Positions 44,601 to 53,800 of a stretch of DNA of 59,302 nucleotides are shown one piece after another. Below the pieces are notes generated by a model, which was not told the DNA's origin, did no database searches, and saw only the letters and a program-made list of their open reading frames with translations. The position numbers were made by a program, and so were the translations under genes. Origin of the DNA: Limnohabitans sp. Jir72 (GTDB lineage: Bacteria; Pseudomonadota; Gammaproteobacteria; Burkholderiales; Burkholderiaceae_C); the NCBI RefSeq assembly GCF_003063575.1, contig NZ_NESC01000015.1, positions 1-59,302 on the forward strand, written 5' to 3'. Numbering within the stretch: the first letter of the stretch is position 1; each line of letters opens with the position of its first letter.

Positions 44601-45408
44601 TGGACTTGTGGTGCGCCAATTGCGCCTCGATCCAGCCCAGCAAGTTGTCGGCCCGATCGGCCCAGCCTTTTTTGAGCGCTTGCAGCTGCGTTTGGCGGGC
44701 GTTGAGCGCGGCCGACAGCACCTGGCCCAGCGTGCCCGGCTCGGCCTCGGCCAGCGGCACGCCCATCAGGGCGCGCATGTCGGCTTCGAGCGTGTCCACA
44801 TCGCGCCAGATGCCCTGCACCTGCGCCACCAAGCTGGGGGGCATGGGGTACAGCTGCTGGCGCCAATAGTCCTGCACCGCGTCCATGCGCAAGGCGGCTT
44901 CGTCGCCCACCAGGTTTTCTTCAAACAGGTTGCCGCTGTCAAAAGCATGCTCGCGCAGCATGCGCTGGCACCAGGCGTCGATGGTGTAGACCGCCGCATC
45001 GTCCATGGCCTGCGCGGCCAGCGCCAGCCGATACGCCGCCTGCTCGCGCTGCGGGCCTTCGGGGTATTCGTTTTTCAGTTCAGTCAGAAAAGCATCGTCC
45101 GTCTGTGCGATGCCGCGAAACACCTGCGCCGCCTCGGTCAGGCGGGCGCGGATGCGGTCGGACAGCTCGCGCGTGGCGGCGCGGGTGAAGGTCATCACCA
45201 GCACGTCTTGCGGCAGCATGGGGCGCACGGGGGCGGTGCCAGCTTCTGAGCCGTCTTCGCCCTCTGTTGCCTGAGTGCCGTGGCCCAGCACCAGGCGCAC
45301 ATACAAAGCGGCAATCGTCCAGGTCTTGCCGGTGCCCGCGCTCGCTTCGATCAGGTGGCTGCCGCGCAGCGGAAAGTTGCTGGCATTCAAGGCGTGTGCG
45401 CTGCTCAT
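41692..45408 (-). CDS. recB: Exodeoxyribonuclease V subunit beta
   Basis: RecB helicase-nuclease of 1238 residues, the 3'-5' motor and nuclease of RecBCD in double-strand break repair. Walker A is IEASAGTGKTWTIAAL near residue 22. The UvrD motifs IDEFQDTSPLQ, GDPKQSIYGFRGAD, VITIHKSKGLEYPLV and LWYVALTRARHALWVG follow. The C-terminal nuclease motif is MGFADLVFEHAGRYWVLDYKSN, with the catalytic Asp and Lys. It overlaps recC and recD by four bases on either side, so the three subunits are translationally coupled. Confidence 0.97.
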   Translation of the reverse strand: MSSAHALNASNFPLRGSHLIEASAGTGKTWTIAALYVRLVLGHGTQATEGEDGSEAGTAPVRPMLPQDVLVMTFTRAATRELSDRIRARLTEAAQVFRGIAQTDDAFLTELKNEYPEGPQREQAAYRLALAAQAMDDAAVYTIDAWCQRMLREHAFDSGNLFEENLVGDEAALRMDAVQDYWRQQLYPMPPSLVAQVQGIWRDVDTLEADMRALMGVPLAEAEPGTLGQVLSAALNARQTQLQALKKGWADRADNLLGWIEAQLAHHKSSWDGRKLTYKKCAEWLGVLKAWSQGPDDAQALQAGMKTGWDRFTPEGLMACRKPGEAPVDWPPESQAYADLQAALLALPDPAQASRLHARTHVQQRMAELKRRSGLFGFADMLQRLDVALADPQAGERLAQRLREQFPVALIDEFQDTSPLQFRIFDRIYCTADNRQDIALLLIGDPKQSIYGFRGADIQNYLAARRATAGRHHVLGTNFRSTVAVVDVVNRWFNIPQDAFGYRHGDEDPLPFQSVDAKGRAEVLTGSTGPIPAMTVVHDDTLRSQRDARAHLSALCAEQIVAWLSDPQARFADPQKGDTALKPKDIAVLVRTGVEAAAVRDALRWRGVASVYLSDRDSVLASDEAQDLCLWLRGVAEPQDMRRVRAALGTRTVGLSLVELHDLATQDELLDQRAEQMRELRQTWQNQGVLAMLRQSLHVLQLAGRWRGQADGERRLTNVLHLAELLQTASHQLDGEQALIRWLSQQIDEALDGSAAENEEQTVRLESDEDLVKVITIHKSKGLEYPLVCLPFAHSHRVVSADKAAVLQVNDAQGERHWTLAFDKQDAKGADLDRLREDLRLWYVALTRARHALWVGWSAVKRGNGKACVNHDSAPGHLLGGGQPLEAAQWLQPLQALQTAALGEALPVQLTLAPSDVPLTRWQRPAQHAALQEALHSTARIDKSWTIASFSRLTRDLSSQPVLQAALHMATPRPADDEPLVDEVSLPTVPSASASAALAPWHSFARGPSAGNFLHDQLEWLAADHFALQPGTPQAERLARRCERAGYKAQAADVVQWLSRVVAQPLRGPDAPLNALGTLLPEMEFWLPAARLHAKEVDALCRQHLLPGVSRPQLPDAQLHGMLMGFADLVFEHAGRYWVLDYKSNHLGEGDAAYTAPALDAAMAHHRYEVQAALYMLALHRLLRARLGEAYDPATQLGGAVYLFLRGIDGPAAGCCTLPAPVALLDALDAMMTPEEAA

Positions 45409-48400
45409 GCCTGCTCCTCGGGATCATCGCCCCTGTCGGCATCGGGCAAGGGCTCGATCGTGATGTCTGCGGCCCAGGCTTGCAAGGGGGCATAGACCGC
45501 ATCGGCCAGGCGCTCAAACGCGCCCGTGTCCAGCAAGGACTGCAGCGTAGGGTAGGTGCGCGCCAGCGCCGGGTCTTCGCCCAGGGCACCGCGTTTGAAG
45601 TCGCTGCCCTCGTAGGCATCGGCCAGCGCGTTGCGGTTGTCCTTGTCTTTGAGCCATTGCAGCGCCAAGCCGGGCGGCAAAGGCAAGGGCCAGCGCATGC
45701 CTTCGACCCAGATGTCCAGCAAAACCTGCAGCTGGGCACGGGCCTGCTCAGGGTCTTGCGGGGGCACGCGCAGCACAGCGTTGCGCCCCACCACCACACA
45801 GGGCAAGGGCTGGTGCATGGCGGCAGCCGCCAAAGAGAGCAACCAGATGTCGATCAGTTTGTCGGGGTAGGCCTGTGGCGTTTTGGGCAGCAAGTTGGCC
45901 AGCTTGCTGGCGCGCAAGGTGAGCGACAGCGCCCCGCCCTCGCCCAACAAGAGGCCGCTGAGTGCGTCTTGCAAATGGACGTGTGGTGGAACGTGTGGTG
46001 TGGCCTGCGCCTGCGGCAGATCGACCAAGAGGCGCTCGGCCACTTCGGGGTAGGCCTGGCGCTCTTGCAAGGCGGTGCCCAACAGGATTTGCAAGTTGTG
46101 GCTGAGCTTTTGGGCTTCGAGCACGCCCACACCGGCCAGCGGCAAGGCCCCGGCTTGGCGCAGGCGCTGCACCACGCGCTGAGCGTGCGCGGGCAGCTCA
46201 TCAAGTATCAGGTCGGCGGGCAGATGTGCCAGCTCGTGGTCGAGCAACTGGTACAGGTCGAGCCCGGCCAGCCCGAACAGCTCTTCGTCGTGCAGTTCAC
46301 TGCGTTCATCTTCCAGATGCACTTGCAGTCGCTCACGGAAAAACGCGCCCACTGGTCTGCGCAGAAAGCGGGCCAAGTGGGCCAAGCTGATGACGGGCGT
46401 GCCGGTGGCGGACTGCAGGGGGGGCAGCAAGACTGGATCGCCACGTCGCTGCGCTCCTCGCGATGACAGACTTTCGGCTTCGGCTTCGGCTTCGTCATCG
46501 CGAGCGAAGCGTGGCGATCCAGTCTGCGCCGCCCGCCACTCTTTGGCATAGGTCCGCAAGCCGCTGCCTTCTTCAAAATAAGCCCGGCTGAAGGGCTGCA
46601 GCGGGTGCACCGTGGTCAGGCGCTCTGCAGTGCCCGCACCCCACAGCGCATCGATCTCGTCGCGCAGCTGCGACACCAGCACAGAGGGCGGTTGTTCGCT
46701 GTTGTCGCGCACGCTTCGGCCGCTCCAGCTCACATACAACACACGGCGGGCCGACAGCAGCGCTTCGAGCATGAGCTGGCGGTCGTCGTCGCGGCGCGAG
46801 CGGTCACCCGGGCGGGCCATGCCCGGCAGGCCCAGCAAATCGAAATCGGTGCGTGGGCTGCGGCGCGGGTAGTCGCCGTCGTTCATGCCCAGCAGGCACA
46901 CCATCTGGAAGGGAATCGCCCGCATGGGCATGAGGGTGCAAAAGGTCACGCCCCCGGCCCGAAAGCGCTGCTCCAGCTTGGGCACTTTCAAGGCCTCCAG
47001 CCAGGCCGATCGGGCCACGGCCAAAGGCACCGCCTCGGCAAAACCGGCTTGTTCGGCCGCCAAAACCCAATCATTCAAAGCCTGTTCCAGCGCCGACAAG
47101 GCGTTGCGGTCGGCATCGCCTTGCGGCTTGAACAAGGCCGCCAGCAGGGCGCGTGCGCGCTCGGCCCACTGTGCCGGGCTAGCGGGTGTGGTGCAGGCTT
47201 GCCACCAGTCCATCAGCGCTTGCAGCAGGTGCGCCAAGGCACCGGCCAGCTCGGCGTCCAGGCCACCCACTTCCGGGTACGGGTCCATGCCCGCTGCGCC
47301 AGGCGGCATGGGGTCTGCGCCGCAGGCATAGCCCATCAGCATGCGCTGCACGCCAAACAGGGCCGAGTTGTCTTCGCCGCAGGCGGCCAGGCCCAAGCCC
47401 GTGCGGTGCGTGGCCGACAAGCCCCAGCGGATGCCCGAGCCCGCCATCCAGCGGATCAGCGTGGGCAATTGTTCAGGCTTGACGCCAAAGCGGGCCGCCA
47501 GCGCGGGCACTTCCAGCAGCTCGACCAGCTCGCTCATGCGGCCACGCTGCTGGGGCAAGGCCAGCAACCACTCCACCGCATGGATGAGCGGACTGCTGGC
47601 CTGTGCGCCCAGGTCGGCAATGTCAAACGGGATGAAACGCGCATCGCCGCGCTTGTATTGGCCAAACACGGCGCGGATCGCCGGGGCCATCACCTCGATG
47701 TCGGGCACCATCACCACCACGTCGCGCGGCGAGACCTCGGGCATCTGGTGGAACCATTGCAGCAACTGGTCGTGCAGCACTTCGAGTTCGCGCACCGGGC
47801 TGTGCGCCACCTTGAAGACCACCGAGGCGTCCTCGCCCTGCACGGGCGAGGCCACCGGGTCTTGGGCGGACTGCAGGTCGCGGATGCGGTTTTGCAATTG
47901 CGTGAGCAAGCGCGTGGCATCGCTGCCGGGCGCATCGTCAAAGAAGTCCAAGCGCGGCCACTGCGTCTGGGCCAATGCCGCCTGCACATCGTCAAACGCG
48001 TCGAGCTGGCGGATGAAGTCGCGCCCCTGCCGCCCCCAAGCGGCGAGCAAGGCGGGGGCGTGCAGGTGCATCTGCTCATAAGGGGTGTCCGACAGCACCT
48101 GGCCGCCCCGGTAGGCGTGCCGCCTGCGTTCGGCCTTCAGGGCATCGCGCCCATCGATGATGTCGCCCCAGTGGTATTGGCACGGGTTGGGCACGGCCAG
48201 CAGCACTTGGCTGTGCGCCGCCAAGGCGGCCAGCATCTCCAGCAGCTGGCCAGGCATGTGGCTCATGCCAAACACCGACACGCGCCGCGCCACCGGGCTG
48301 TCCAAGGCCTCGCCAGACTGCAGCCGGGCCAAGGCCCGCACATGCAAAGCCGGCCGCGTGGCATGCCGCTCAGATTCGGTCAGGGTGGCCAGCACGCGGC

Positions 48401-48953
48401 GCCACAGCTCGGCCTGCCACAGCTGGTCAGCGGGCAAATCGTCTTGACCTGAAGCCTTGCGCAGCACATCCCGCCCGGCGGCCCAGTCTTGAAGCCAATC
48501 CGGGCGGTAAATTTGGTACTGGTCAAACAAGTCGGCCAGGCGGCTGGCCAGTTGCAGCAGGCGGTCGGGCTCGTCGCCCCGCAAAAATCCGGCCACCGGT
48601 GCAAACACGGCATCGGCCACACACGCGGGCAACAAGGCCATCAAGCGCCAAGTCATGGGCAGCTTGTCGAGCGGCGAATCGGGCGGCACATTCTGCGCAC
48701 CCAGCACCTGCCGGTAGGTGCGCCACAAAAAGCGCGAGGGCAGCTCCACCCGGGTGGCTGCGCAGACGCCGCCTTGTTGGGCCAGCGCCATCTTGATCCA
48801 CTCGGCCATGCCGTTGCTTTGCACCAGCACCACCTCGGGCTCCAGCGGCGCCAAGGGCTGGCGCGCCAGCCAGGCCGACAAGGTCTCGGCCAGCACCTCG
48901 GAGCGGTGGCTGTGCAAGGCAATGAAGCCGGGCGGGATCGGGGTGGGGGTCAT
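45405..48953 (-). CDS. recC: Exodeoxyribonuclease V subunit gamma
   Basis: RecC scaffold and Chi-recognition subunit, 1182 residues. Family segments VLVQSNGMAEWIKMALAQQ near the N-terminus and VCLLGMNDGDYPRR in the inactive helicase domain are clear. A roughly 32-residue segment near 810-841 (from SPRFARDDEAEAEAES to SLSSRGAQRRGDPV) is encoded by a palindromic element and looks like an in-frame insertion in the linker before the C-terminal nuclease-like domain. The gene starts the recCBD operon and diverges from a lipoprotein gene. Confidence 0.95.
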   Translation of the reverse strand: MTPTPIPPGFIALHSHRSEVLAETLSAWLARQPLAPLEPEVVLVQSNGMAEWIKMALAQQGGVCAATRVELPSRFLWRTYRQVLGAQNVPPDSPLDKLPMTWRLMALLPACVADAVFAPVAGFLRGDEPDRLLQLASRLADLFDQYQIYRPDWLQDWAAGRDVLRKASGQDDLPADQLWQAELWRRVLATLTESERHATRPALHVRALARLQSGEALDSPVARRVSVFGMSHMPGQLLEMLAALAAHSQVLLAVPNPCQYHWGDIIDGRDALKAERRRHAYRGGQVLSDTPYEQMHLHAPALLAAWGRQGRDFIRQLDAFDDVQAALAQTQWPRLDFFDDAPGSDATRLLTQLQNRIRDLQSAQDPVASPVQGEDASVVFKVAHSPVRELEVLHDQLLQWFHQMPEVSPRDVVVMVPDIEVMAPAIRAVFGQYKRGDARFIPFDIADLGAQASSPLIHAVEWLLALPQQRGRMSELVELLEVPALAARFGVKPEQLPTLIRWMAGSGIRWGLSATHRTGLGLAACGEDNSALFGVQRMLMGYACGADPMPPGAAGMDPYPEVGGLDAELAGALAHLLQALMDWWQACTTPASPAQWAERARALLAALFKPQGDADRNALSALEQALNDWVLAAEQAGFAEAVPLAVARSAWLEALKVPKLEQRFRAGGVTFCTLMPMRAIPFQMVCLLGMNDGDYPRRSPRTDFDLLGLPGMARPGDRSRRDDDRQLMLEALLSARRVLYVSWSGRSVRDNSEQPPSVLVSQLRDEIDALWGAGTAERLTTVHPLQPFSRAYFEEGSGLRTYAKEWRAAQTGSPRFARDDEAEAEAESLSSRGAQRRGDPVLLPPLQSATGTPVISLAHLARFLRRPVGAFFRERLQVHLEDERSELHDEELFGLAGLDLYQLLDHELAHLPADLILDELPAHAQRVVQRLRQAGALPLAGVGVLEAQKLSHNLQILLGTALQERQAYPEVAERLLVDLPQAQATPHVPPHVHLQDALSGLLLGEGGALSLTLRASKLANLLPKTPQAYPDKLIDIWLLSLAAAAMHQPLPCVVVGRNAVLRVPPQDPEQARAQLQVLLDIWVEGMRWPLPLPPGLALQWLKDKDNRNALADAYEGSDFKRGALGEDPALARTYPTLQSLLDTGAFERLADAVYAPLQAWAADITIEPLPDADRGDDPEEQA
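46431..46524. repeat. Palindromic element inserted in frame in recC
   Basis: The ends GACTGGATCGCCACG and CGTGGCGATCCAGTC are perfect 15-bp inverted repeats. The inner arms TCGCGATGAC and GTCATCGCGA add another 10 bp. The centre is a TTCGGC hexamer repeat. The arm sequence (GTGGCGATCCAG, GTCATCGCGAG) is the kind found as a dispersed repeat between genes in many proteobacteria. Here it is translated as part of RecC without breaking the frame. Confidence 0.88.
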
Positions 48954-49101
48954 TCAGGCGAAAGTGGACGGCGAAGCCCTGAAGAATAGCGTGACCAGAG
49001 ACCTTCTTGGAAAAAAGAACAATCCCCTGCTGCCTACAGAAACAATTGCATAATCAATAAAATTGTCATCAACATCAAAAACCATAGTCGCGCTAAAGAT
49101 C

Positions 49102-50268
49102 ATGAATTCAAAGTACAAATTTCCCTGCGGTGTGTTGTTGTCGCTGGCGCTGAGCTTGTTGGTGGGCTGCGGGGGCGGCGGGGGTGGCGGAGGTACGAAT
49201 ATCGGTGCGACTGAGACGCTCAAAAGTTTTAAAGACCAAGTTCCCACGGCAGAAATCACTGGCCTTAGTAGCATGGCCGGCAACCCTGCCATAGGCCCTG
49301 GAGGCAAGTTGTATTTGCCAACATACAACAGCATTAATGTTTTCAATAGCGTACCCTCGTCTAAGAAAACACTCAGCGATGCAGACATCAAAAATATTGG
49401 AATTACAAATCCTTTTGGCGGGGGCGGGATTCAGAGTGTTGCTTTCGCCGGGGAAAAAATGATTGTGTCTGACTTCACCAACAATCGCGTGCTGATTTGG
49501 AACACAACGCCGTCAACACAAGACACCACGCCCAGTGTGATTTTGGATAAAACTTCAGCGCTTTATACGAATGAAAGTTGCTCATATTCATACATCTATC
49601 AACCCGAAAGCATCAAAGTTATTGGTGGCAACTTGGTTATCGCCGACTCTGGCAATAATCGGATTTTGATCTACGACGGTATCCCCACCAGCAATTCTGA
49701 TACACCTTCAGTAGTGTTGGGTGACAGAAGTCCATGCCCATTAGCCATTGACTATGGTCAAGTGCCTGTGCCGGATGCTGATCTCACTGCCGCAACATTG
49801 AACCATCCAATGGATGTAGCTTACGATGGCGAACACTTGGTAGTGGCTGACACTTACAACGATCGCCTGTTAATGTGGACCACAAAAGACCTCCTATCGC
49901 TGAGCAACAGCCCACAAGCGGATATTGTGCTAGGCCAAGCCAGCCCCACCGCGACAACATCGCACGAATTGCATTTTCCATGGGCACTCGCTACGTACAC
50001 CTACGCATCAGGCACTAGGGTGGCCGTGCTCGATACGCCTGCCACACCCAGCCTTACCGACCGTGTGCGCATTTGGGATACTGCCCCCTCATGCACGGTT
50101 TCCTTTCCAGCCTTGTCTTGCGAAGCGCCAATGGGAAATCCCACAAAATTAAGTCCCGGCTCATCCTACGGGCTTGCATTTACAGGACTCAATCAGTTGA
50201 TTGTGCTTGAAGAATTCAAAGTTAGTAATATTCCGAATCGGCGCTTTTCAATATTTAACGCCCAGTGA
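49102..50268 (+). CDS. Lipoprotein with NHL/beta-propeller-like repeats
   Basis: 388-residue lipoprotein. The signal peptide ends in SLLVGC, a lipobox followed by eight glycines. The mature part has repeated propeller-like blades with the pattern (I/V)ADSGNNRILIYD, SDFTNNRVLIWN and ADTYNDRLLMWT, spaced about 60-90 residues apart. Several are followed by TPSVVLG-type strands, as in NHL-repeat proteins. It is probably a surface or periplasmic binding or structural protein; function unknown. The frame is open to a GTG at 49063, but the ATG at 49102 begins the signal peptide. Base composition is visibly AT-richer than in recC. Confidence 0.82.
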   Translation: MNSKYKFPCGVLLSLALSLLVGCGGGGGGGGTNIGATETLKSFKDQVPTAEITGLSSMAGNPAIGPGGKLYLPTYNSINVFNSVPSSKKTLSDADIKNIGITNPFGGGGIQSVAFAGEKMIVSDFTNNRVLIWNTTPSTQDTTPSVILDKTSALYTNESCSYSYIYQPESIKVIGGNLVIADSGNNRILIYDGIPTSNSDTPSVVLGDRSPCPLAIDYGQVPVPDADLTAATLNHPMDVAYDGEHLVVADTYNDRLLMWTTKDLLSLSNSPQADIVLGQASPTATTSHELHFPWALATYTYASGTRVAVLDTPATPSLTDRVRIWDTAPSCTVSFPALSCEAPMGNPTKLSPGSSYGLAFTGLNQLIVLEEFKVSNIPNRRFSIFNAQ

Positions 50269-50373
50269 TTCTTAAATAAAGCATTCTCTCTAGACCATCC
50301 CCCATCGAAGCCAGCAAAACCGGTTGGTGCCATGGGCCAGACGCTGTCGATGCCGATGCCGATGCACTTACTG

Positions 50374-50790
50374 ATGAAAAACCGGATTTTCACCGCGCTT
50401 TTGCTGCTGTTCATGGCTCATCCATCGTGGTCCCAAAAGACCGCGCCGGATGTGGCTCCTAAGGACAAGAACCAGCCGGTGCCTGCGCGCGCGGGGCAAG
50501 CAGCGCCCGTTGCGCGGTCCTCATCACATGCCGACCACATCAAAAGCGGCAGCTACGATGCCACCAAACTGGTGGGCGGCGAGGTTCGCAAGATTGATTT
50601 GGCCCAGGATAAGATTTCCATTCGCCATGATGAGATACGTGGCTTCATGCCCCGCATGACGATGGTCTACACGGTCAAATCACCCAAGATTTTGAAAGAC
50701 CTGATGATCGGCGAACGCATCCAGTTCCTGGCGGTCGAGGAAAACGGGAAATCCGTGGTCACCAAAATCCAGCGCGACATCTGCGAATAA
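50374..50790 (+). CDS. CusF-like copper-binding periplasmic protein
   Basis: 138-residue exported protein (signal peptide KNRIFTALLLLFMAHPSWS) with a C-terminal CusF domain from about residue 67: GGEVRKIDLAQDKISIRHDEIR. The metal site is recognisable as His85, Met95 and Met97 in MPRMTM, but the Trp that caps the copper site in CusF is replaced by Met92. The frame is open to 50332; the ATG at 50374 is chosen because the signal peptide starts there. It is convergent with the cusBA operon and presumably carries Cu(I) or Ag(I) to that pump. Confidence 0.83.
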   Translation: MKNRIFTALLLLFMAHPSWSQKTAPDVAPKDKNQPVPARAGQAAPVARSSSHADHIKSGSYDATKLVGGEVRKIDLAQDKISIRHDEIRGFMPRMTMVYTVKSPKILKDLMIGERIQFLAVEENGKSVVTKIQRDICE

Positions 50791-50803
50791 AGTGGCCCCG
50801 CCC

Positions 50804-50824
50804 GCAAGCCCCCGAAGGGCTTGC
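50804..50824. terminator. Hairpin between the CusF-like gene and cusA
   Basis: GCAAGCCC-CCGAA-GGGCTTGC, a perfect 8-bp stem in the 42-bp convergent gap. It probably serves both strands; the minus side is followed by only short T-runs. Confidence 0.7.
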
Positions 50825-50832
50825 CGCAGGGC

Positions 50833-53800
50833 TTATTTGTCAGACGTGCAGTCTTTGCGCGCCATGACCAGCGCATAGACCGCCGGGATCACCAGCAAAG
50901 TCAGGATGGCCGAGGACAGCATGCCGCCAACCATGGGCGCGGCGATGCGGCGCATCACGTCCGACCCGGCGCCCGTGCTCCAGAGGATGGGCATCAGGCC
51001 TGCGATCACGGCCACAACGGTCATCATCTTGGGCCGCACGCGCCCAACAGCTCCGTCCACAATGGCCGAGGCCAGGTCGGTCATCCGCGGTGCTTGTCCG
51101 TTCAGCGCTGTCAGTTTGTTTTGCCAAGCTTGGTCCAGATAGATCAGCATGACGATGCCGGTTTCTGCTGCCACGCCAGCCAATGCAACGAAGCCGATGG
51201 CCGCCGCCACACTCATGTGATAGCCCATGGCCCACATGAACCAGAAGCCCCCCACCAAGGCGAAGGGCAGCGAGAGCAGCACGATGAGCGTCTGTCGCCA
51301 GTTTCTGAAATACAGGTACAGCAGCATGCCAATGATGAGCAAGGTGACGGGGATGACCACGCGCAGTCGCTCGTTGGCCCGCTCCATGTATTCGTATTGA
51401 CCACTCCAGGCCAGAAAGACGCCTTCTGGCATCTGAACGTGGGCTGCCACGGCCTTTTGAGCCTCTGCAACATAGGAGCCGATGTCACGTCCCTGCACGT
51501 CCACATACACATAGGCCACCAGCAAAGAGTTCTCGGTGCGGATGCTGGATGCGCCCTTTTTGATGTGGAGCGTGGCCATCTCTCCAATCGGGACCATGCT
51601 GGCGTTTCCAGCGCCATCGGCTGCGGTGGGCACCAGCACATTGGCCATGATTTTCTGAGGATCGTCGCGCATGTCGCGCGGGTAGCGCACAGCCACACCG
51701 ATGCGCTGGCGTCCATCAACCATGGTGGTCAACACTTCGCCGCCAAGCGCCGAAGCGATGACCTCCTTGAGATCGTTCATGAGCACACCGTAGCGGGCCA
51801 TCTTCGACCTGTCGGGCTCGATGTCGAGGTACCAGCCACCCGTGACCCGTTCTGCGTAGGCCGATGAGGTTCCGGGTATCTTTTTCAGGTCTCCCTCAAT
51901 GGCTTTGGCCACTTCTTCGATTTGATCGAGGTCCTTGCCAAACACTTTGATGCCCACAGGCGAACGGATGCCGGTGGACAACATGTCAATGCGCGCCTTG
52001 ATGGGCATGGTCCAGGAATTGGCAACCCCCGGAAACTGCAAGGCCTTGTCCAACTCGGCCACCAGGCTGTCCAGACTGACACCCGAGCGCCACTCGCGTT
52101 CAGGTTTGAGGTTGATCACCGTCTCAAACATTTCGATGGGCGCAGGGTCTGTGGCCGTTTGCGCGCGTCCGGATTTGCCGAAAACCGAGGCCACTTCCGG
52201 GAAACTCTTGATGATCTTGTTTTGTACCTGCAGGAGTTCGGCGGCCGTCGTCACCGACATGGCCGGTTGCCCTGTGGGCATATAGAACAAGGTGCCCTCA
52301 TTGAGGGTGGGCATGAACTCGCTGCCGATGTGGCTTGCAGGCCAAATGGAAGCCAGGGTCACCAAGACGGCCAAGCCTACCGTTGTGCCCCGGTGCTGCA
52401 AAACCCGTGCAATCATGGGCTGGTAGAGGCGCACCAAAAACTTTTGAGTGGGGTTGGCCCCTTCCGGGCGAATGCGTCCCCGGATAAACGCCAACATCAA
52501 GACCGGCACCAAGGTGACCGACAGCAAAGCGCTGCTGGCCATGGCCAATGTCTTGGTCCAAGCCAATGGAGAGAACAAGCGGCCCTCTTGGTCTTCCAAT
52601 GCAAAGACCGGTAGAAATGAAATCACAATGATCAGCAGGGACACAAAGAGCGCAGGCCCCACCTCTTTGCAGGCCTTGACGATGGCCTTGAACCTGTCCT
52701 TTGCATCGTGCTGAGCGGGCAAGCCTTCCAGGTGCTTGTGCGCGTTTTCGATCATGACCATCGCCGCATCCACCATGGTGCCCACCGCAATGGCCAGCCC
52801 ACCCAAGCTCATGATGTTGGAGTTCATGCCCAGCAAGTGCATGCCGATGAAGGCCATCAGCACGCTGACAGGCAACATCACAATGACCACCAGCGCAGAG
52901 CGCACATGCAGCAGGAACACCGCACAGACTGCAGCGACGATCAAGGCCTCTTCAATCAAGGTGGATCTGAGCGTGCTGATGGCGCGATGGATCAGGTCCG
53001 AGCGATCGTAAACAGCCTGAATGCTGACCCCCGAAGGCAGTGCCGTCTGGACTTCAGCCAATTTCTGTTTGACGTTGTCAATCACTGTCAAGGCATTTTG
53101 TCCATGGCGTGCCACCGCAATCCCCGAGACAACTTCACCTTCACCATTGAGTTCCGCAATGCCACGGCGTTCATCAGGCCCCAACGCAATTTGAGCAACG
53201 TCACGAAGCACCACGGCGGTCCCTGCGTTGGTCTTGATCACGATGTTTTCAAGGTCTTCAGCGCCACGCAGGTATCCACGCCCCCGAACCATGTATTCGG
53301 TTTCCGACAGTTCGATGGCACGGCCACCCACATCGGTGTTCGAGTTGCGGATGGCGTTCGTGATGCTGGTCAACGACAGGTTGTAGGCACGCAATTTGAT
53401 CGGGTCCGCCACCACCTGGTATTGCTGCACAAAGCCGCCAACGCTGGCGATCTCGGCAATGCCTTGGGCACGGGTCAACTGCGGGCGCAACAACCAGTCT
53501 TGCAGCGATCGAAGCTCGGCCAAACTCTGATTCAAGCCCACGACAGCGTATTGGTAAACCCAGCCCGCACCACTGGCGTCGGGCCCCAGCTTGGGGCTGA
53601 CACTGGATGGCAAACCATCGTTGAGGGCTTTCAAAGATTCAAGTACTCGCGAACGCGCCCAGTAAATGTCCGTGCCTTCCTCAAAAATCACATACACAAA
53701 GGAAACGCCAAAATATGAAAAACCTCGCACCACCCTGGACTTGGGAACGCTCAAGAGCGCCGTCGTCAGGGGGTATGTGACTTGGTTCTCGACCACATGG

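Noticed and set aside
42505..45249. 914-codon open frame on the plus strand opposite recB
   Set aside because: It is a shadow of recB caused by GC-rich codon use. The product is rich in Gln, His, Arg and Gly with no recognisable domain, while the opposite strand shows all RecB motifs.
46431..46524. Frameshift or disruption of recC by the palindromic element
   Set aside because: The frame remains open through the element and all conserved RecC segments on both sides are in the same frame.
46605..48452. 615-codon open frame on the plus strand opposite recC
   Set aside because: Low-complexity composition (Gln, His, Arg, Ala) and complete overlap with a clearly conserved RecC sequence.
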